This document shows, piece by piece, positions 6,219 through 7,463 of a stretch of DNA of 7,463 nt (its first letter is position 1; each line of letters starts with the position of its first letter). The DNA is from an uncultured Rhodospirillales bacterium (GTDB taxonomy: Bacteria; Pseudomonadota; Alphaproteobacteria; Acetobacterales; Acetobacteraceae), in the NCBI GenBank assembly GCA_903904805.1, contig CAIVDX010000217.1, positions 1 to 7,463 on the forward strand. Reading direction: 5' to 3'. The notes below the pieces were generated by a model. That model did not search any database, had not been told where the DNA came from, and worked only from the letters and a program-made list of their open reading frames with translations. The position numbers were made by a program, and so were the translations under genes.

Positions 6219-6521
6219 ATGCAGATCACCTCCCTTGAGGAAAATCCCGGGCCTCACCCGCATGCCGGTGAGGCCGACCGCACCCACCAGGTCGCCGCCC
6301 TGGCTGCCGATATCGGCCGCGCCATCGCGGTCGCCCGCGTGCTGGCCGCCCAGCGCCGCGACCTGCGGCTTGATGGGCTGGACGGCCGGGTGGGTCTGCT
6401 CTGCGCGCAGCTGCTCGATCTCGGGCCGGAAGCGGCGCGCACCCTGCGCCCACTGCTGCACGGCCTGCGCGCCGAGCTCGATGCGCTCGCCGGCGAACTG
6501 CTCCAGCCAGGCGCACCATGA
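6219..6521 (+). CDS. Small unrecognised protein, first gene of the fliO-fliP operon
   Basis: I do not recognise this 100-residue protein. It is probably real: its stop overlaps the fliO start as ATGA, and it is the only sensible frame between the divergent promoter region and fliO. The first 25 residues look disordered (many Pro, His and Glu). The rest appears fully helical, with VAALAADIGRAIAVARVLAA (25-44), RRDLRLDGLDGRVGLLCAQL (46-65) and LGPEAARTLRPLLHGLRAEL (68-87). There is no signal peptide, clear membrane helix or catalytic motif. A cytoplasmic accessory or chaperone-like role in flagellar export is conceivable but is only a guess from context. The start ATG has no good ribosome binding site, and a 9-bp GC-rich inverted repeat lies in the early codons. 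Confidence 0.7.
   Translation: MQITSLEENPGPHPHAGEADRTHQVAALAADIGRAIAVARVLAAQRRDLRLDGLDGRVGLLCAQLLDLGPEAARTLRPLLHGLRAELDALAGELLQPGAP
6250..6275. repeat. Perfect 9-bp inverted repeat in the early codons of the small gene
   Basis: GGCCTCACC (6250-6258) and GGTGAGGCC (6267-6275) flank the 8-nt loop CGCATGCC. The RNA would form a stable hairpin at codons 11-19. No T tract follows, so it is not an intrinsic terminator. Stems of this size arise by chance in GC-rich DNA. Confidence 0.6.
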
Positions 6522-6769
6522 GCATCGCCGCCAACCTGATCTGGGCCGGCCTCGCGCTGGCCATCGTGCTCGCCCTGGTCCTGCTGGCCGGCCGGCTGGC
6601 GCGCGTGCGCGGCCTGGCGGCTGATCCCCGCCCGGCACGGCTGGTGCCGCTCGCCACCCTGCGTGTCGACACGCGCCGCCGCCTGCACCTCATCGAGTGT
6701 GACGGGCGTGCGGTGCTGCTCCTCACCGGCCGCGGCGAGGCGATGATCACGTTGGATCGCGCGCCATGA
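6518..6769 (+). CDS. fliO: Flagellar biosynthetic protein FliO
   Basis: FliO is a small inner-membrane protein that helps assemble the FliP ring of the export gate. The 83-residue product has one N-terminal transmembrane helix (IWAGLALAIVLALVLLAG, 8-25). After a basic patch comes a short cytoplasmic domain with the FliO-like pattern LRVDTRRRLHLIECDGRAVLLLTGRG (48-73). Many FliO proteins are longer; this is a short alphaproteobacterial-type form. Start and stop both overlap neighbours by ATGA, so translation is probably coupled through the small gene, fliO and fliP. Placement directly before fliP strongly supports the assignment. Confidence 0.85.
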   Translation: MSIAANLIWAGLALAIVLALVLLAGRLARVRGLAADPRPARLVPLATLRVDTRRRLHLIECDGRAVLLLTGRGEAMITLDRAP

Positions 6770-7463
6770 AGCGCTGGGCGCTGGCGCTGATCCTGCTGAT
6801 GGCGCCGCTGGCGGCCGCCGCCCAATCCGTCAGCATCGATCTCGGCGCGGCGGGCCAGGCTGGAGCCACCGGGCGGCTGGTGCAGCTCACGGCGCTGATC
6901 ACCGTGCTGTCGATCGCGCCCAGCCTGCTGGTCATGGCCACCGCCTTCACCCGCATCATCATCGTGCTGTCATTGCTGCGCAGCGCGCTGGGCACCCAGG
7001 GCACCCCGCCCAACATGGTGCTGATCGGCCTGTCCCTGTTCCTCACCTTCTTCGTCATGCAGCCGGTGCTCGACCGATCCTGGAATGACGGCATCGCCCC
7101 GCTGATCGCCGGCCAGGTCGCCGAGCTGGACGGCCTGCAGCGCGCCGCCGAGCCGGTGCGCAGCTTCATGGCCGCGCAGACCAGGCCGGACGACCTGCGT
7201 CTGTTCCTCGATCTCGGCCATCTCGAGATGCCGGGCCGCGCCGACCAGCCGCCCTGGCGCGCCCTCATGCCGGCCTTCCTGGTCAGCGAGCTCCGCCGCG
7301 CGTTCGAGATCGGCTTTCTGGTCTATCTGCCCTTCCTGGTGATCGACCTGGTGGTGGCGAGCCTGCTGATGAGCCTGGGCATGATGATGCTGCCGCCCAC
7401 CGCAGTGTCGCTGCCGTTCAAGCTGATCTTCTTCGTGCTGGCTGACGGCTGGCGCCTGGTCGC
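6766..7463 (+). CDS. fliP: Flagellar export gate protein FliP, 3' end outside the window
   Basis: FliP forms the core ring of the export gate with FliQ and FliR. The first 232 residues are present; since FliP is usually about 245-250 long, only about a dozen are missing. Residues 1-19 (MKRWALALILLMAPLAAAA) look like a cleavable signal peptide, as in other FliP proteins. The conserved membrane region SIAPSLLVMATAFTRIIIVL (49-68) with LRSALGTQGTPPNMVLIGL (71-89) follows. The periplasmic domain spans about 100-165. The C-terminal hydrophobic pair includes MPAFLVSELRRAFEIGFLVY (168-187) and SLGMMMLPPTAVSLPFKLI (203-221). The ATG at 6766-6768 overlaps the fliO stop as ATGA. No stop is reached. Confidence 0.97.
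   Translation, partial: MKRWALALILLMAPLAAAAQSVSIDLGAAGQAGATGRLVQLTALITVLSIAPSLLVMATAFTRIIIVLSLLRSALGTQGTPPNMVLIGLSLFLTFFVMQPVLDRSWNDGIAPLIAGQVAELDGLQRAAEPVRSFMAAQTRPDDLRLFLDLGHLEMPGRADQPPWRALMPAFLVSELRRAFEIGFLVYLPFLVIDLVVASLLMSLGMMMLPPTAVSLPFKLIFFVLADGWRLV

Overview
The window comes from a GC-rich alphaproteobacterium, most likely in the Rhodospirillales/Acetobacteraceae area. The flagellar gene order fits this, as do a CckA-like hybrid kinase directly after flhB and LexA-type operators of the GTTC-N7-GTTC form that are typical of Alphaproteobacteria. The family-level placement is an inference from general knowledge, not from any search.

Layout. Positions 1-667 (minus) hold the first 222 residues of recA. 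Positions 668-982 are its regulatory region: a strong ribosome binding site, a predicted promoter, two exact LexA boxes facing each other around that promoter, and a 13-bp tandem repeat that runs up to the stop codon of the next gene. Positions 983-6106 (minus) are one flagellar block, read from right to left: flgB, flgC, fliE, fliQ, fliR, flhB and a PAS/HisKA/HATPase/REC hybrid kinase resembling CckA. Most junctions overlap or are separated by 1-2 nt. The exceptions are a 280-nt palindromic insert between fliQ and fliR and a 79-nt gap before flhB. Positions 6107-6218 are a divergent intergenic region with a third exact LexA-type box. Positions 6219-7463 (plus) hold a small unrecognised gene, fliO and most of fliP, joined by ATGA overlaps.

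How the genes work together. FliO, FliP, FliQ, FliR and FlhB build the export gate of the flagellar type III secretion apparatus. FliE joins the MS ring to the rod, and FlgB and FlgC are proximal rod proteins, the first substrates of that gate. The kinase probably belongs to the CckA-ChpT-CtrA phosphorelay that ties motility to the cell cycle in this class. RecA is the SOS co-protease and recombinase. The most interesting signals are non-coding: the symmetric double LexA operator at recA, the LexA-type box in the flagellar divergent promoter region (possible link between SOS and motility), the palindromic insert that carries the fliR start codon, and the 13-bp repeat array. I saw no RNA genes, CRISPR array, transposase gene or convincing intrinsic terminator.
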